Position numbers and translations under genes: made by a program. Of a stretch of DNA of 64,000 bases, positions 26,112 to 36,303 are shown one piece after another. The stretch covers positions 2,381,605 through 2,445,604 of the forward strand of contig OX442321.1 of NCBI GenBank assembly GCA_949358305.1. Direction: 5' to 3'. Each line of letters opens with the position of its first letter. Within the stretch, counting starts at the first letter, position 1. Origin of the DNA: Strigamia acuminata. Taxonomy: Eukaryota > Arthropoda > Chilopoda > Geophilomorpha > Linotaeniidae. Below the pieces are notes generated by a model. It searched no databases. It had not been told where the DNA came from and saw only the letters and a program-made list of their open reading frames with translations.

Positions 26112-29100
26112 CAGCAAATGACTCGGAAATTGCGCGAAAAAGAGAACTGGAAAAACCAACAGCTCCAGAACTTACTACAACAGTCCCAGAACCTACCCCA
26201 ACTCCAGAACCAACAACGACTTCAGAAACAAAAACTGCTCCTCCGATAAGAAAAGGATCAGTAATTTACGAAATTAGTAAGGGACAGATTATTGGCATGA
26301 AATTCCCACCTGTAGAAATGGCAGCCTTAGCTAAAATAGAAGAAATCGTAGGAATCTCAACAGCTGCGAAATCTATGGAAGCGGTCGAAGCTATAGAATC
26401 TACGGAGGCTACGGGAGCAGCAAACATTGCGGAAGCAGCAAATGCTGACGAAGTTCCATCAACATTGGAAGCTTGTGACGTAAAACCCCAAGCGCTATCA
26501 CTTGATGAAATGGAACTAACGCCTCCAGAGGCAATAGGTACCATGCAAGGAAAAGCTGACATGGAATACGACGTTAAGAAGGATTCTGACGGTATGATTT
26601 TGTTTCCAACGACTGATTTGTCGGAAGTTCCCAAAACAGAGGAAATTACGCAAATAGATGCGGCATATTTCACGGCAGAAATAGATCAAGCTCTCAAAAA
26701 TGTGGGACTTGATGATGAGAATGAAGCCACGATTTTTTGGGCAAACGTGAGAAGCACGTACGAGAATGAGCCGTCTGAAGCTGCATGGATGGTTGACACC
26801 CCGACGGAACCCGTAGAATGGGACCCATTCCTCAAGGAATTACCAATAATCGAACCCGAAGAAAAACCAAGGATTAGAGTTTTCAGAGCTCTCATTCCGG
26901 ATCAAGATATGTTAAGTGGAATGACCACAATGGAAATTTCCACGGAGAGTGGAACAATAATGGGTACACTTGATTCCGGCGCAAACCGAAGTTGTATCGC
27001 CTTACCTTTGGTCCAAGACATGGAAATGGAAGACCAGATTTCCAGAGTGGGGCCAAACATGGCCATTAATACGGCCGACAAGAAGGTACAACCGATAGGG
27101 TCGCTACGATTGACCTTTCGCTGGTCACACGGCATAATGATACATAACTTCCTTGTCTTGCCACATGAAATGAGATTCATGCTAATGGGCAATGACATAA
27201 TGAAGCGGATGCGGGTCCAACCTAACCCACTAAATGGTAAATGGAATTTTGTGCAAACACTTGAAGTTCCTGCGCCATATATCCATCAAGATGTACTAGA
27301 CAGACTAGAAAAGAAGTTGGAGGAGCCTGAGTCCTCATGGAACACCTTTGCAAAGCGATCGAGCTTCTGTGCTTTTGAGGCCCGACTAAAAGTGGGTAAT
27401 GGTGTCCATAATTTGGTCGAGGAGGCCAAGCTCCAACTAACGGAAGCCATGCAACTCGAGCATGTTCTCAAAAAATATGAGCACATCTTAACAAAGACGC
27501 CTGGGAGAACGCACGTGTTGCACCACACAATAGATCTCGACACGGATAAGCCGATAAGGGTCCCTTACAAAAGCTGGAACCCTCAAAAAAGAGAAATCCT
27601 CTCGAAACTATGCCAGGAAATGCTAGATAAAGGCTACGTGTCCCAAGCAGAAGGAGATTACGGTGCTCGCATTGTGCTAGTCATGAAGCCAGGGTCAGAA
27701 CCAAGGCTTTGCATAGACTATAGACCAATCAACGAGCATACGTTATATGACCCTCCGCAGATGCCTACGATCGACGAGATCCTACGCGAATTAGGCGAGT
27801 TTAAGTGGGTCACGACAATTGACCTCACTAAAGGATATTGGCAGATCGAGCTGCGGCCCGAAGACCGACCAAAAACGGCCTTCTGGAGCCCGCTCGGTCG
27901 GCTGATGTTCAATGTAATGCCTTTTGGATTGGTGAACGCTCCAACAACCTTCCAAAGGCTAATCGAGAAAGTTCTTGGTGATGCCCACAGGAGATATGCC
28001 TGGGCGTACCTTGACGATATAGTTATCGTCTCGGCCACCTATGAAGAACATCTCCGGCACGTGGAGTCAGTTTTAGATAAACTCGACAAGGCGAACCTCC
28101 ACATAAATCCAGAAAAGTCTAAATTTTGCCGGAAAGAGTTAAAATTCCTTGGCTATACGCTAGGAATAAATGGACTTAGTGTGGACCCGAAAAAAGTGGC
28201 GGCCATTACACAGTTTCCAGCCCCAAAAGACCTGAAAGGCTTACAACGCTTTATGGGTATGGTAAATTTCTTCCATCGCTTATTGAAGGATTTATCTGCT
28301 GTTTCTGAGCCGTTACGTCCACTCTTAAAAAAGGGCATAGATTTCGTATGGACTGACGACCATCAAGCGGCTTTTGAAAAAGTGAAAAGGTTATTGGCTG
28401 ACGCTGTCACATTGAAGTTGCCCAACCTGAATAAGCCGTTCATAGTCCACACCGATGCCAGTTATCAGGGGTTAGGAGCTGCCCTGATGCAGCAACACGA
28501 GATTGATGGTCAAACCGTTGAGGTTCCGTGCATGTATATTAGTCGTAGCTTGCAACAAGCCGAGCTAAATTATAGTGCAACGGATTTAGAATGTCTCGCC
28601 GTGATCTGGGCCCTGCGCAAGTTTAGGCCGTACTTGGAATGCACCAAGTTTACGGTACAAACAGATCATCAGGCGTTGAAGTGGCTCATGGGACTCGACG
28701 AGCCAACGGGACGTTTAGCCCGTTGGCAGATGGAGCTCATGGGATATGACTTCAAAATTCATTACATCAAAGGCCCACTGAACGTATTGGCTGATGCGTT
28801 ATCCAGAGATCCAGTCCAACTGATCTGTGATGAGGAAGATACCGGGGAAGCTGACGGGTTTATGTCTTATTGCCCGACCAACCACCAGAAATGGACATTC
28901 AATAACTGGAACCAACTGCCAGTACCGGAAAGGCGACCAAATGAAGACGATAAGTTTGTGTCATATTGGTGCAATGCATACAATTTAACGACGAATGAGT
29001 CGGAAGAGACGCGAGACTGTCAAGGCGAAGAGCCATGGCCATATGAGCCAGTGTCAGAGAATGAAATGATCAAAACATTCATTGGCAAAGTCACGTCTCA

Positions 29101-31102
29101 GTTGGATTGCAAACCGCCAACGCGCCAGGAGTTCATAGATCACCAGCAGAAGGATAAACATTGTTATGGTTTAAAAAATTACTTAGAAACCGAACAATTT
29201 CCGCCATGGGTGACTACGCGACTACAGAGGCGAAATTATAAGAAATTAGCATCGTGTCACCTTATCGAAAACGACCTACTGTTGAAATACAGCCCAACTA
29301 TTTCAGACGAGTTCTCAGATGACAATCGCGCACTGAAAGTGGTGGTCCCGAAAACTTTGCGATTTCGAATACTGTGGCTCAGCCATGGACACCCATTGGC
29401 CAGCCACTGCGGCATCAGTCGGACACTATACCGGATGCGACGCATCTACTCATGGGAGGGCATGAAACCAGACGTAACAAGGTTTATCAAGCACTGCACA
29501 AGGTGCCAAGCGTGCAAGCCCCGTCCAAAGACCCAAGTAGAAGCCGCCGAAATCGGACCATACGCTCCATTTCAGTGCCTGAGCGTCGATTTGGTTGGAC
29601 CACTGCCAAGAACGATAGAGGGCAATAATTATATCCTAGTGGTGTTGGATATAGCCACAAGGTGGCCTAAACTATATCCATTAGAAGACCCTACTGCGCA
29701 AACGATAGCCGATTGCATCTACGACACCTCGATGGACTGGGGTTTTCCGGTTAAGATAATATCGGACAATGGCCCACAGTTTAAGGCGCGGTTGTATCAG
29801 GAATTTTGCAAGAAGTTCAAGATTTTTCCAAAGTTCACCTCTCCATATCATCCGCAGGCCAACCCGGTCGAGAGGTTGAACCGGGATATCAAATATTCAA
29901 TCGCCCTATACACTGCAATCCACTCCAGATGGGACGAATACCTCCGCGAGATCGCATTTAGTGTACGAACAACCGACACTAGAGGACGGGGATATTCGCC
30001 AGCGTACCTTAACACAGGGAGAGAGTTCCGAATCCCATGGGATCCGCGAGTCCTCGATGGCATAATGAAGATTGACCCTCAGAAGCCGCACGAATATGTG
30101 CAAAGGCTAGAGAAAGTGATACGGGACACCTATCAACATATGATGGCCCATATTGTTGACTTGCGCGAACGGGTGCGAAATCACAAAGAAGACAAAAAGT
30201 TCGCTGATTTCAGAGTGAATGATTTGGTATGGCGAGAGAGCCACGTGTTGTCGCAAGCGGCGAAGGGAATTTCCGCCAAACTTGCAGACAAAAGGATGGG
30301 TCCTTACGTTATCACGCAGATCCACCAAGGTGGAGCCGCAAAACTGCGAAGACTGCGGGACAATAAGACATATAAGTCAATTCACATATCTGAACTATCA
30401 CCATATTTCCCTGAACTCAATCAGGAGGTATGGGTGAAAGGCCAAACTCAAAGTGACCCAAACGCTGAAGTGGTGAACACACTGCTCGATGATGAACCAG
30501 CACACGAGTCGGAAGTAGAAAAAATGTCGAAAAATACGACAAAAAAGCAAAACCGATCGACTGTAAAAAAGGGGGGAAATTTGCCAATTTCCCAAGAACA
30601 AATATCATCAAAAGATTTACCACAACAGCAAGAAACGTCACATGACGTAGAAAATTCACAAGAAATTCCACGCGACGCCGACGAAATTCAAACACCGTCG
30701 ACGATGCGAGAAACGCCACAAGACGTCGAAGGCACGTTCGACACGTGGGAAACTCAAGTGCAAGACTTGGAAAATTACGATATCGATTTTCAGCGCAATC
30801 TACAAACTTCACCAGAAAATGAAGCAGCAGAATTGCGCGAAGAAAATTCGATTGCTAAAGAAATGGAAGCAACTCCATTATTTTTCCCGGATGAATTTAT
30901 TTTGGAAACTGAAGAACAAATAAAATCATTTTCCAAAAAGGGGGGAAGAGTGGTGGAGAAGCCGAAAATCAAAAAGAAATATTCAAATGCAGTTGATAGA
31001 CACCAACAAACATCAAAACAAACTTCGTTCGAGAAGAAAAATACATCAAAATATGTATTACGAGACAGAACGAAGATAAAGACTCCAAAACGGTTCGAAT
31101 AA
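26075..31102 (+). CDS. Retrotransposon Pol (protease, RT, RNase H, integrase)
   Basis: About 1675 codons, expressed as Gag-Pol by -1 frameshift rather than from its own start. Order: a Thr/Pro/Glu-rich linker; retropepsin with LDSGANRS (catalytic D300); reverse transcriptase with LVMKPG, IDYRPIN, TIDLTKGYWQI and YLDD at 645-648; RNase H with VHTDASYQGLGAA; integrase with the HHCC zinc motif (HGHPLASHC ... CTRCQAC), catalytic SVDLVGP, SDNGPQF and the Glu in NPVERLNRD. No chromodomain is evident. The C-terminus carries about 200 extra residues, Gln/Glu-rich and charged, of unknown role. The protease-RT-RNaseH-IN order defines a Gypsy-type element. No inactivating changes seen. Confidence 0.95.
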   Translation: MSAGSEDSLKPAPANDSEIARKRELEKPTAPELTTTVPEPTPTPEPTTTSETKTAPPIRKGSVIYEISKGQIIGMKFPPVEMAALAKIEEIVGISTAAKSMEAVEAIESTEATGAANIAEAANADEVPSTLEACDVKPQALSLDEMELTPPEAIGTMQGKADMEYDVKKDSDGMILFPTTDLSEVPKTEEITQIDAAYFTAEIDQALKNVGLDDENEATIFWANVRSTYENEPSEAAWMVDTPTEPVEWDPFLKELPIIEPEEKPRIRVFRALIPDQDMLSGMTTMEISTESGTIMGTLDSGANRSCIALPLVQDMEMEDQISRVGPNMAINTADKKVQPIGSLRLTFRWSHGIMIHNFLVLPHEMRFMLMGNDIMKRMRVQPNPLNGKWNFVQTLEVPAPYIHQDVLDRLEKKLEEPESSWNTFAKRSSFCAFEARLKVGNGVHNLVEEAKLQLTEAMQLEHVLKKYEHILTKTPGRTHVLHHTIDLDTDKPIRVPYKSWNPQKREILSKLCQEMLDKGYVSQAEGDYGARIVLVMKPGSEPRLCIDYRPINEHTLYDPPQMPTIDEILRELGEFKWVTTIDLTKGYWQIELRPEDRPKTAFWSPLGRLMFNVMPFGLVNAPTTFQRLIEKVLGDAHRRYAWAYLDDIVIVSATYEEHLRHVESVLDKLDKANLHINPEKSKFCRKELKFLGYTLGINGLSVDPKKVAAITQFPAPKDLKGLQRFMGMVNFFHRLLKDLSAVSEPLRPLLKKGIDFVWTDDHQAAFEKVKRLLADAVTLKLPNLNKPFIVHTDASYQGLGAALMQQHEIDGQTVEVPCMYISRSLQQAELNYSATDLECLAVIWALRKFRPYLECTKFTVQTDHQALKWLMGLDEPTGRLARWQMELMGYDFKIHYIKGPLNVLADALSRDPVQLICDEEDTGEADGFMSYCPTNHQKWTFNNWNQLPVPERRPNEDDKFVSYWCNAYNLTTNESEETRDCQGEEPWPYEPVSENEMIKTFIGKVTSQLDCKPPTRQEFIDHQQKDKHCYGLKNYLETEQFPPWVTTRLQRRNYKKLASCHLIENDLLLKYSPTISDEFSDDNRALKVVVPKTLRFRILWLSHGHPLASHCGISRTLYRMRRIYSWEGMKPDVTRFIKHCTRCQACKPRPKTQVEAAEIGPYAPFQCLSVDLVGPLPRTIEGNNYILVVLDIATRWPKLYPLEDPTAQTIADCIYDTSMDWGFPVKIISDNGPQFKARLYQEFCKKFKIFPKFTSPYHPQANPVERLNRDIKYSIALYTAIHSRWDEYLREIAFSVRTTDTRGRGYSPAYLNTGREFRIPWDPRVLDGIMKIDPQKPHEYVQRLEKVIRDTYQHMMAHIVDLRERVRNHKEDKKFADFRVNDLVWRESHVLSQAAKGISAKLADKRMGPYVITQIHQGGAAKLRRLRDNKTYKSIHISELSPYFPELNQEVWVKGQTQSDPNAEVVNTLLDDEPAHESEVEKMSKNTTKKQNRSTVKKGGNLPISQEQISSKDLPQQQETSHDVENSQEIPRDADEIQTPSTMRETPQDVEGTFDTWETQVQDLENYDIDFQRNLQTSPENEAAELREENSIAKEMEATPLFFPDEFILETEEQIKSFSKKGGRVVEKPKIKKKYSNAVDRHQQTSKQTSFEKKNTSKYVLRDRTKIKTPKRFE

Positions 31103-32232
31103 ATATCACCAGGTGGCGCCACTCGGAAGGCACAAACAAGCGCCCGACGTCACCAACTCACGTGATTGGAGGAGCAAGATTCAACACCAACTTGTGAATC
31201 GCAACCAAAAGTCACGATCGATCGAAGTCAAAGAAAAGTTTGGAAAAACAACGAGAAAGCTGGTGAAAACTGTTGGATTTAAAGAAGAAAACGGCAAAAA
31301 ACATCTCAACTTGTGATCAACGCAAGAAAAGCAGCCGAGATGGCCTCAACACGCCGATCGAGGCGAGAACAAGAAGCAGAGATGGAGGAGGTATTTTTTG
31401 TATCAAATATAAGATAAAACCAATTAGATTCCTCTCTTAACGATGTGTGAACGAGATTCCTGGATTGTTGGACTGAGAAAAGTAGTAATAAAGCGGAGAA
31501 AAGCTTTGAGAAATACATAAAGTAATTGAACGGAAACAGATCCGAAAAAATTCGAAAACATCGCTAAAAATAAATTAAAACAGCTAAAAAGGCTGTAGCA
31601 ACATTTATTAAAACAATAAGAAATACTTTTTAGTGATAAAAGAAATAAAAAATTAGTAAAAAGCACGTTTTGCGAAACACGATAATTGAAACCAAGAGCG
31701 CCATCTTGGAACCGCTATCGGAAATAAAATAACGAACTCAGTTGAATAAAACAAGGAAAATATTACACATTCGTGAGAGAGAATCTTGATTGGAAACGTT
31801 GATAAAAATGATTTCTTTCGCTGACGTGTACCACGATTATTCGCTTGAGAATTCAGAAAATAATGGAGAAATTAGTCACGCCAGACTCGAAAAGTTAACG
31901 GATAACCAATACGGAAATTGAGCCGGAAAAATTAGTGCGACTGAGCATAATAAAAAGCCAACTAAGAGCTGTAATGATTATACACTCCATAGATGATTAA
32001 TTTTAAGCGAAAGAAAAGTAAAAACTAAGTTCACGAAGCGTCTCAATCCAGCGCTGACCGAGAGCGCCATCTTGTAGCAATTAATGGCGCCAAGATGTAC
32101 GCAATTAAGCAAAAGAGCTAAATAAATCGGGTCACACATGGAAGAAAGAATATCTGTCAACATAAAATTAAAAATTCGACGGAAAATTAATTTTTTTTTG
32201 GTTTTTATTTATCGAATATTTAGCAAGAGTGG
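31103..32232 (+). other. Spacer between pol and ORF3
   Basis: 1.13 kb, A-rich, without a long ORF. It carries two GCGCCATCTT motifs (reverse complement AAGATGGCGC, YY1-like) at about 31698-31707 and 32064-32073. The first lies within a short hairpin CCAAGA/TCTTGG. The end is a pyrimidine-rich run (32190-32212) followed by ATTTAG at 32217-32222, a strong candidate splice acceptor just upstream of the ORF3 start. Confidence 0.6.
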
Positions 32233-34737
32233 ATGTCATCATGGGACGAGCTTCCAACCACAGTTCGAGTACCATCTAACATCTTGCGAGGAAAAATCCC
32301 CGAGATAGTCCGACAAATCTTTGAAGCCCACGGCTACAGCGCTTGGAGAACACGCAAGTGGCTCTCCCAAGCTGCGACCCGAAGATGGGGCACATACAAA
32401 AAAGTGAAGCATGGATTCAAGGAGTGTTTGTGGGAGCTTGTAAAGGATTTTCTCGAAACCATTGATCCACCCGGGATGTTGTGGAGCCCACTGCTCGCGG
32501 AGGATTTCCCGCTCACTTTCGAGGAGGAAAAGGACTATGGCATTTATTTCAAGCCAGGAACAAATAAATTCCTGTTTCTGCAGGAAATACGGGAGAGATT
32601 AAAAAAGGACATGATGACGGTTGCGGCTAGATTCATGGAGGAACAACAAAAGTACCAAGAAGCTCAAACCAATGCACCGGGCGAGATCTACGTCTACAGG
32701 CCGAACCCAGCAGCCCGCACGCAATACCAAATGCATCAGTTACATATGGCGGGTGCAATCGGCCAGAATTACGCACCACAAGACCGACCACACACCACCG
32801 AGTATGGACCACTGGCTTTCGCCACTAAACCAAAACAGCCAAGGGAGCAACGAGAGTCACCATTCGGAGAAGGGACATCTCGTAGGAGTAGGAAGCGTCG
32901 TCAGATGCGTCAAGCAATTGAACGAGAAGTAACGATGTCGCAGGATGACAAAAATAGAATTTTGATTCAGATTAAGGGAAGCGACGACCCCGACGCCCCA
33001 ATCATCGCCCTCGACGAGTCTTGGCCTGACGAGCTGGTGCTTGTAGACGAAGCTTCATCCGAGAGCGAAGAAAATTATGAGACACCGGCGGAATGGTCGC
33101 CACGACGGGAAACGACCGCGTCGTCAGAGCTATGGGATACCCCAACATTGGTCCCGCCGGTCCCACCCACACCCATGGATCCACAAGAGGTGGAACCACA
33201 AGGAGCGGCAGGGACGAGCACTGGAGCGCGGCCAAAACAAACGAAGGACGTCACTACGTCGCGAAAACGTCCGCAAGAGACAGCCCAACGACCAAGCCGT
33301 GACACGTCCCAGGACGGAAAAGTGTCGTCAACAAGACGAGAGGACCAGGAGCGATCAAGACGACGCGAAAAATCTCGCCGCCGTAGCAGCCAGGCTCGGG
33401 CTTCGGGCAAGAGCCAAACACGGCACTCGAGCCGATCACCATCACGACGACAGAGTCGATCACGGCCACCCAGCGAGCGAGGAAGATCGCCAGCTTGTCG
33501 GCCTAACCCTCACTTGCAACCAATGAGTGAATTTATTGCGCCGAGGAATCATGCCATTCCCGTGCCCGAGATAGCATTGTTGCCGTACGCTGACTCAATG
33601 GCGTTGCAACCATCGCCCAATTTTGATGCGGGGTATTATCAACTGTGGGATGACGTATTGGCGAACCCACACAGGGCACAGGAAGTACTATCTGCAAGTT
33701 TGGACGCATTTCAAGCGGCGCAGATAAATGAAGCGTTAAATGAATTGAGACGTCTGGCACTGGAGTTCCGCAGGAAACCGTTGGCAGAACAAACACAAAA
33801 ATGGCTGCAAAGATTCCAAAAGCAGATGATCCCCATTTTGACCAGATTGCTGTTTCCAGGGGTATTCCCAGGCGACGAATCAGCGTTTGTCGCCATGAGC
33901 ATTCTTTGGACGACGCCAATGGGGATCCCCAAAGAATTAATAGAGAACTGGGAGTCTGTCCAGTATGACCCCGTCCTATTAAGGAGTATGTTGATGTGTA
34001 GGATGTTGTCCAACGGGGAGGTAGCGTCGCAAAGCGCTTCCCGACTAAGGAATGAGTGGCACCAGAGGTTGGTTGAAATCGAGGCTCACAGAGAGGCGCA
34101 AGCAACCGGGAGTCAGGTGGTAAATTGGAGACCAGCAGGAGCACCGGCGTGGCTAGCTGCCCCACCTGCCGCCCCACCAGCAGCCCCAACGGCTTCAACA
34201 CGCCAGCCATCTACAGACTACGTTCCTGCATCGGATACGGACATGTTTTATTTTCGTGCATCACCCAACGCAACATTGGTCGGGACCAAACTTCCGATTG
34301 AACCAGAGCAGTCGTCACAACCCGAAAGTCAGGACGAGACAGTTAAGAAGGCATCGAAACCGGTCGTCGTGAGGAATGCCGAATATGGAAAAATCCGACA
34401 CTTCTTCCCAAGATTGAACTTTTCCAGAGCAACTCGAGCGTTGCTAATTAATAATTCCACGCTCTGCCGAGAAGTCCACAAATGGCTGGAGAATGCAGCT
34501 AGAGAGCCGAGGAGAAAAGTTCAGCATAGACGAATCATCGCGGTCCGAAAACCACCAAGGACGGATAGAGATCGTTACGACATGCAGTACGAAGAAGTAC
34601 TTCCACTAACCACGGGCATTGCACAGGTGTGGTTACACCTAAACGTTGGTATGGCGTCTGGCCCGACTCGTGGGCTCCCGAGGATTTCTGTTTCTGAACA
34701 GGAAGTTCCGGAACCCGACGTCAACGAGAGCCACTAG
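32233..34737 (+). CDS. ORF3 of the retrotransposon (834 aa), function unknown
   Basis: It occupies the env position but shows no signal peptide, no long hydrophobic segment and no furin-like site, so it does not look like an envelope protein. Residues 1-140 are a well-folded-looking, Trp/Leu-rich domain (GYSAWRTRKWLSQAATRRW). About 353-422 is strongly Ser/Arg-rich (SRRREKSRRRSSQ, SRSPSRRQSRSRPP), like splicing-factor RS domains or nucleic-acid binding tails. About 430-640 is helical. The C-terminal part has HKWLENAAREPRRKVQHRR, weakly reminiscent of the N-terminal RKWL..AA....KVKH segment. A splice acceptor directly upstream suggests expression from a spliced mRNA. I do not recognise the family. 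Confidence 0.85.
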   Translation: MSSWDELPTTVRVPSNILRGKIPEIVRQIFEAHGYSAWRTRKWLSQAATRRWGTYKKVKHGFKECLWELVKDFLETIDPPGMLWSPLLAEDFPLTFEEEKDYGIYFKPGTNKFLFLQEIRERLKKDMMTVAARFMEEQQKYQEAQTNAPGEIYVYRPNPAARTQYQMHQLHMAGAIGQNYAPQDRPHTTEYGPLAFATKPKQPREQRESPFGEGTSRRSRKRRQMRQAIEREVTMSQDDKNRILIQIKGSDDPDAPIIALDESWPDELVLVDEASSESEENYETPAEWSPRRETTASSELWDTPTLVPPVPPTPMDPQEVEPQGAAGTSTGARPKQTKDVTTSRKRPQETAQRPSRDTSQDGKVSSTRREDQERSRRREKSRRRSSQARASGKSQTRHSSRSPSRRQSRSRPPSERGRSPACRPNPHLQPMSEFIAPRNHAIPVPEIALLPYADSMALQPSPNFDAGYYQLWDDVLANPHRAQEVLSASLDAFQAAQINEALNELRRLALEFRRKPLAEQTQKWLQRFQKQMIPILTRLLFPGVFPGDESAFVAMSILWTTPMGIPKELIENWESVQYDPVLLRSMLMCRMLSNGEVASQSASRLRNEWHQRLVEIEAHREAQATGSQVVNWRPAGAPAWLAAPPAAPPAAPTASTRQPSTDYVPASDTDMFYFRASPNATLVGTKLPIEPEQSSQPESQDETVKKASKPVVVRNAEYGKIRHFFPRLNFSRATRALLINNSTLCREVHKWLENAAREPRRKVQHRRIIAVRKPPRTDRDRYDMQYEEVLPLTTGIAQVWLHLNVGMASGPTRGLPRISVSEQEVPEPDVNESH

Positions 34738-34796
34738 AGGAAGACCAAGACGGCCTGTACTTGGGGTGTATGGGTCAGTCTTATGAAGACCTCCCC

Positions 34797-34810
34797 AAAA
34801 AGAGGGGAAG
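34797..34810 (+). other. Polypurine tract
   Basis: AAAAAGAGGGGAAG immediately precedes the 3' LTR, the primer for plus-strand DNA synthesis. Confidence 0.9.
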
Positions 34811-36040
34811 TGTGGTGGCCTGTGGTCACCAGGGCAGGGGAAAACAGGAGTAACATTCACAGAGTTGATCTGAAGTTAATATTATTTTAGCATTTTATTA
34901 TTTTAGAAGACTGAGACAATAAGTTCTTGTCTAGGGCTGGTTGCCAGGGCAACCAGACAAACAGCTGAGGGGTTGGCAGGAAGTGCTTCCTGTCAACCAG
35001 GAAGAAAATACAGATTTCTTCAGTCTAATACAAAAACCTTTGCTGAACAACACTGAAAATAATTACTCCTGGATTTCTACTGTCAAAACCGGATTAATTT
35101 GTGCCTTCAACCGAGGATTGGACTCATTCTTGTGATACAACACATTGTGTCACGGGAATTTCATCTTGCCGTCAAGACATTGACGGAGGGATTTCATGCA
35201 ACAGTCGAGCCATTCAAACTACGTCGCGGACGCCATTTGAACCACTCGACGATCGTAACCAAGCCATTCCAACTACGTCGCCGACGCCATTGGAACCACT
35301 TGGAAGAATAGAGCGAGCCATTCCAACTACGACAGAGTCGCCATTGGAACTACTCGTGAGGAGAGGGCCATTCGGACTACGATATCATCGCCATCCGAAC
35401 TACCCGGAGAAGAAGTAAAGTTAATCCGAACTACGGTTCTACCGCCATTTGGGTTAACACGGTGCCGAAGTAACGCTGCTCGAACTACGACTCGGTCGCC
35501 ATTCGAGCAAGCGTGTAGAAGAAACCGAAATTGATCGGTCAGAGATTGAAGAAACTGCGATTGAGCAGCCACAACGAGAATCATCAGTTGTTGCTGCCGA
35601 GAATCGGGAAAACTGTAAGTGAAGAATACGTTATTCGGACGAAGCAGTACGGAAACGTCGCGTCGACGGGACGAACGGAGCCGGAGACGCCATTTTTATT
35701 CCTATTTTCCATTTTCATTAATAATTCGTTAATTTCTAGTCATTATGTATAATTTTAATAGTTTAATCATTGTAAATCGTTTTTATTAGAGAGATAACTT
35801 TATTCAAAGAGCCAGAATAAATGAGAGAGTGTGTTTTTAAGACAGAAGTTTGTTTATTGAATCGGTTGATTTGTTCAATTGTAAAATTGGATAAATCAAT
35901 TGTTGAGTTAGAATAGTTAGAAGCCTTAGTTATTTATTTGAGTTTAAAATATAAGACCCGTCGGGGCATTAAGTAATTTCCACAGCTTATTTTTGATAAT
36001 TTGAGTGAGGTTTTATTAAGAATAGGCCGGGATTACTACA
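34811..36040 (+). repeat. 3' LTR
   Basis: 1230 bp, appears identical to the 5' LTR at a constant offset of 13630, including the hairpin array (35204-35514), X-box and AATAAA. The LTR ends 263 bp before the PBLD start codon, so its promoter/terminator could affect that gene. Confidence 0.95.
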
Positions 36041-36303
36041 CATTTTGCAAAAATAAAATCAATCTTTATCTCCATTCTCATTTTTCTTTAAACTAATTTA
36101 CTGATAATTTGTCAGCTGCAATTTCTCTCACTAAACTGCACTAAACTGCACTAAACTGCAAATAAAAATTAAAAACCACGTTTCATCCTTGCTATAATTT
36201 AAATATTTGTTTATTTATCGAGTCAAACTTAGATTTAGCTTATTTATTCAGCCACAGATGGCGCACAAGTCTGCAGCACCCAAGTGGATTGAACTAATGG
36301 GCA

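Larger units (their letters stand above)
21181..36040 (+). mobile_element. Complete Gypsy-type LTR retrotransposon, 14.86 kb, three ORFs
   Basis: Two 1230-bp LTRs (21181-22410 and 34811-36040) begin TG and end CA and flank an internal region with gag, pol (order protease, RT, RNase H, integrase, hence Gypsy/Metaviridae-like) and a third ORF. The 4-bp sequence CATT precedes the left LTR (21177-21180) and follows the right LTR (36041-36044), a target-site duplication. A primer-binding-site candidate and a polypurine tract are at the expected places. The LTRs appear identical on reading and all ORFs are intact, so the insertion is young. It is long for Gypsy elements because of the large gag, the pol tail and ORF3. 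Confidence 0.95.

Noticed and set aside
32233-34737. ORF3 as a classical retroviral envelope
   Set aside because: No signal peptide, transmembrane helix or cleavage motif visible; it is called unknown instead.
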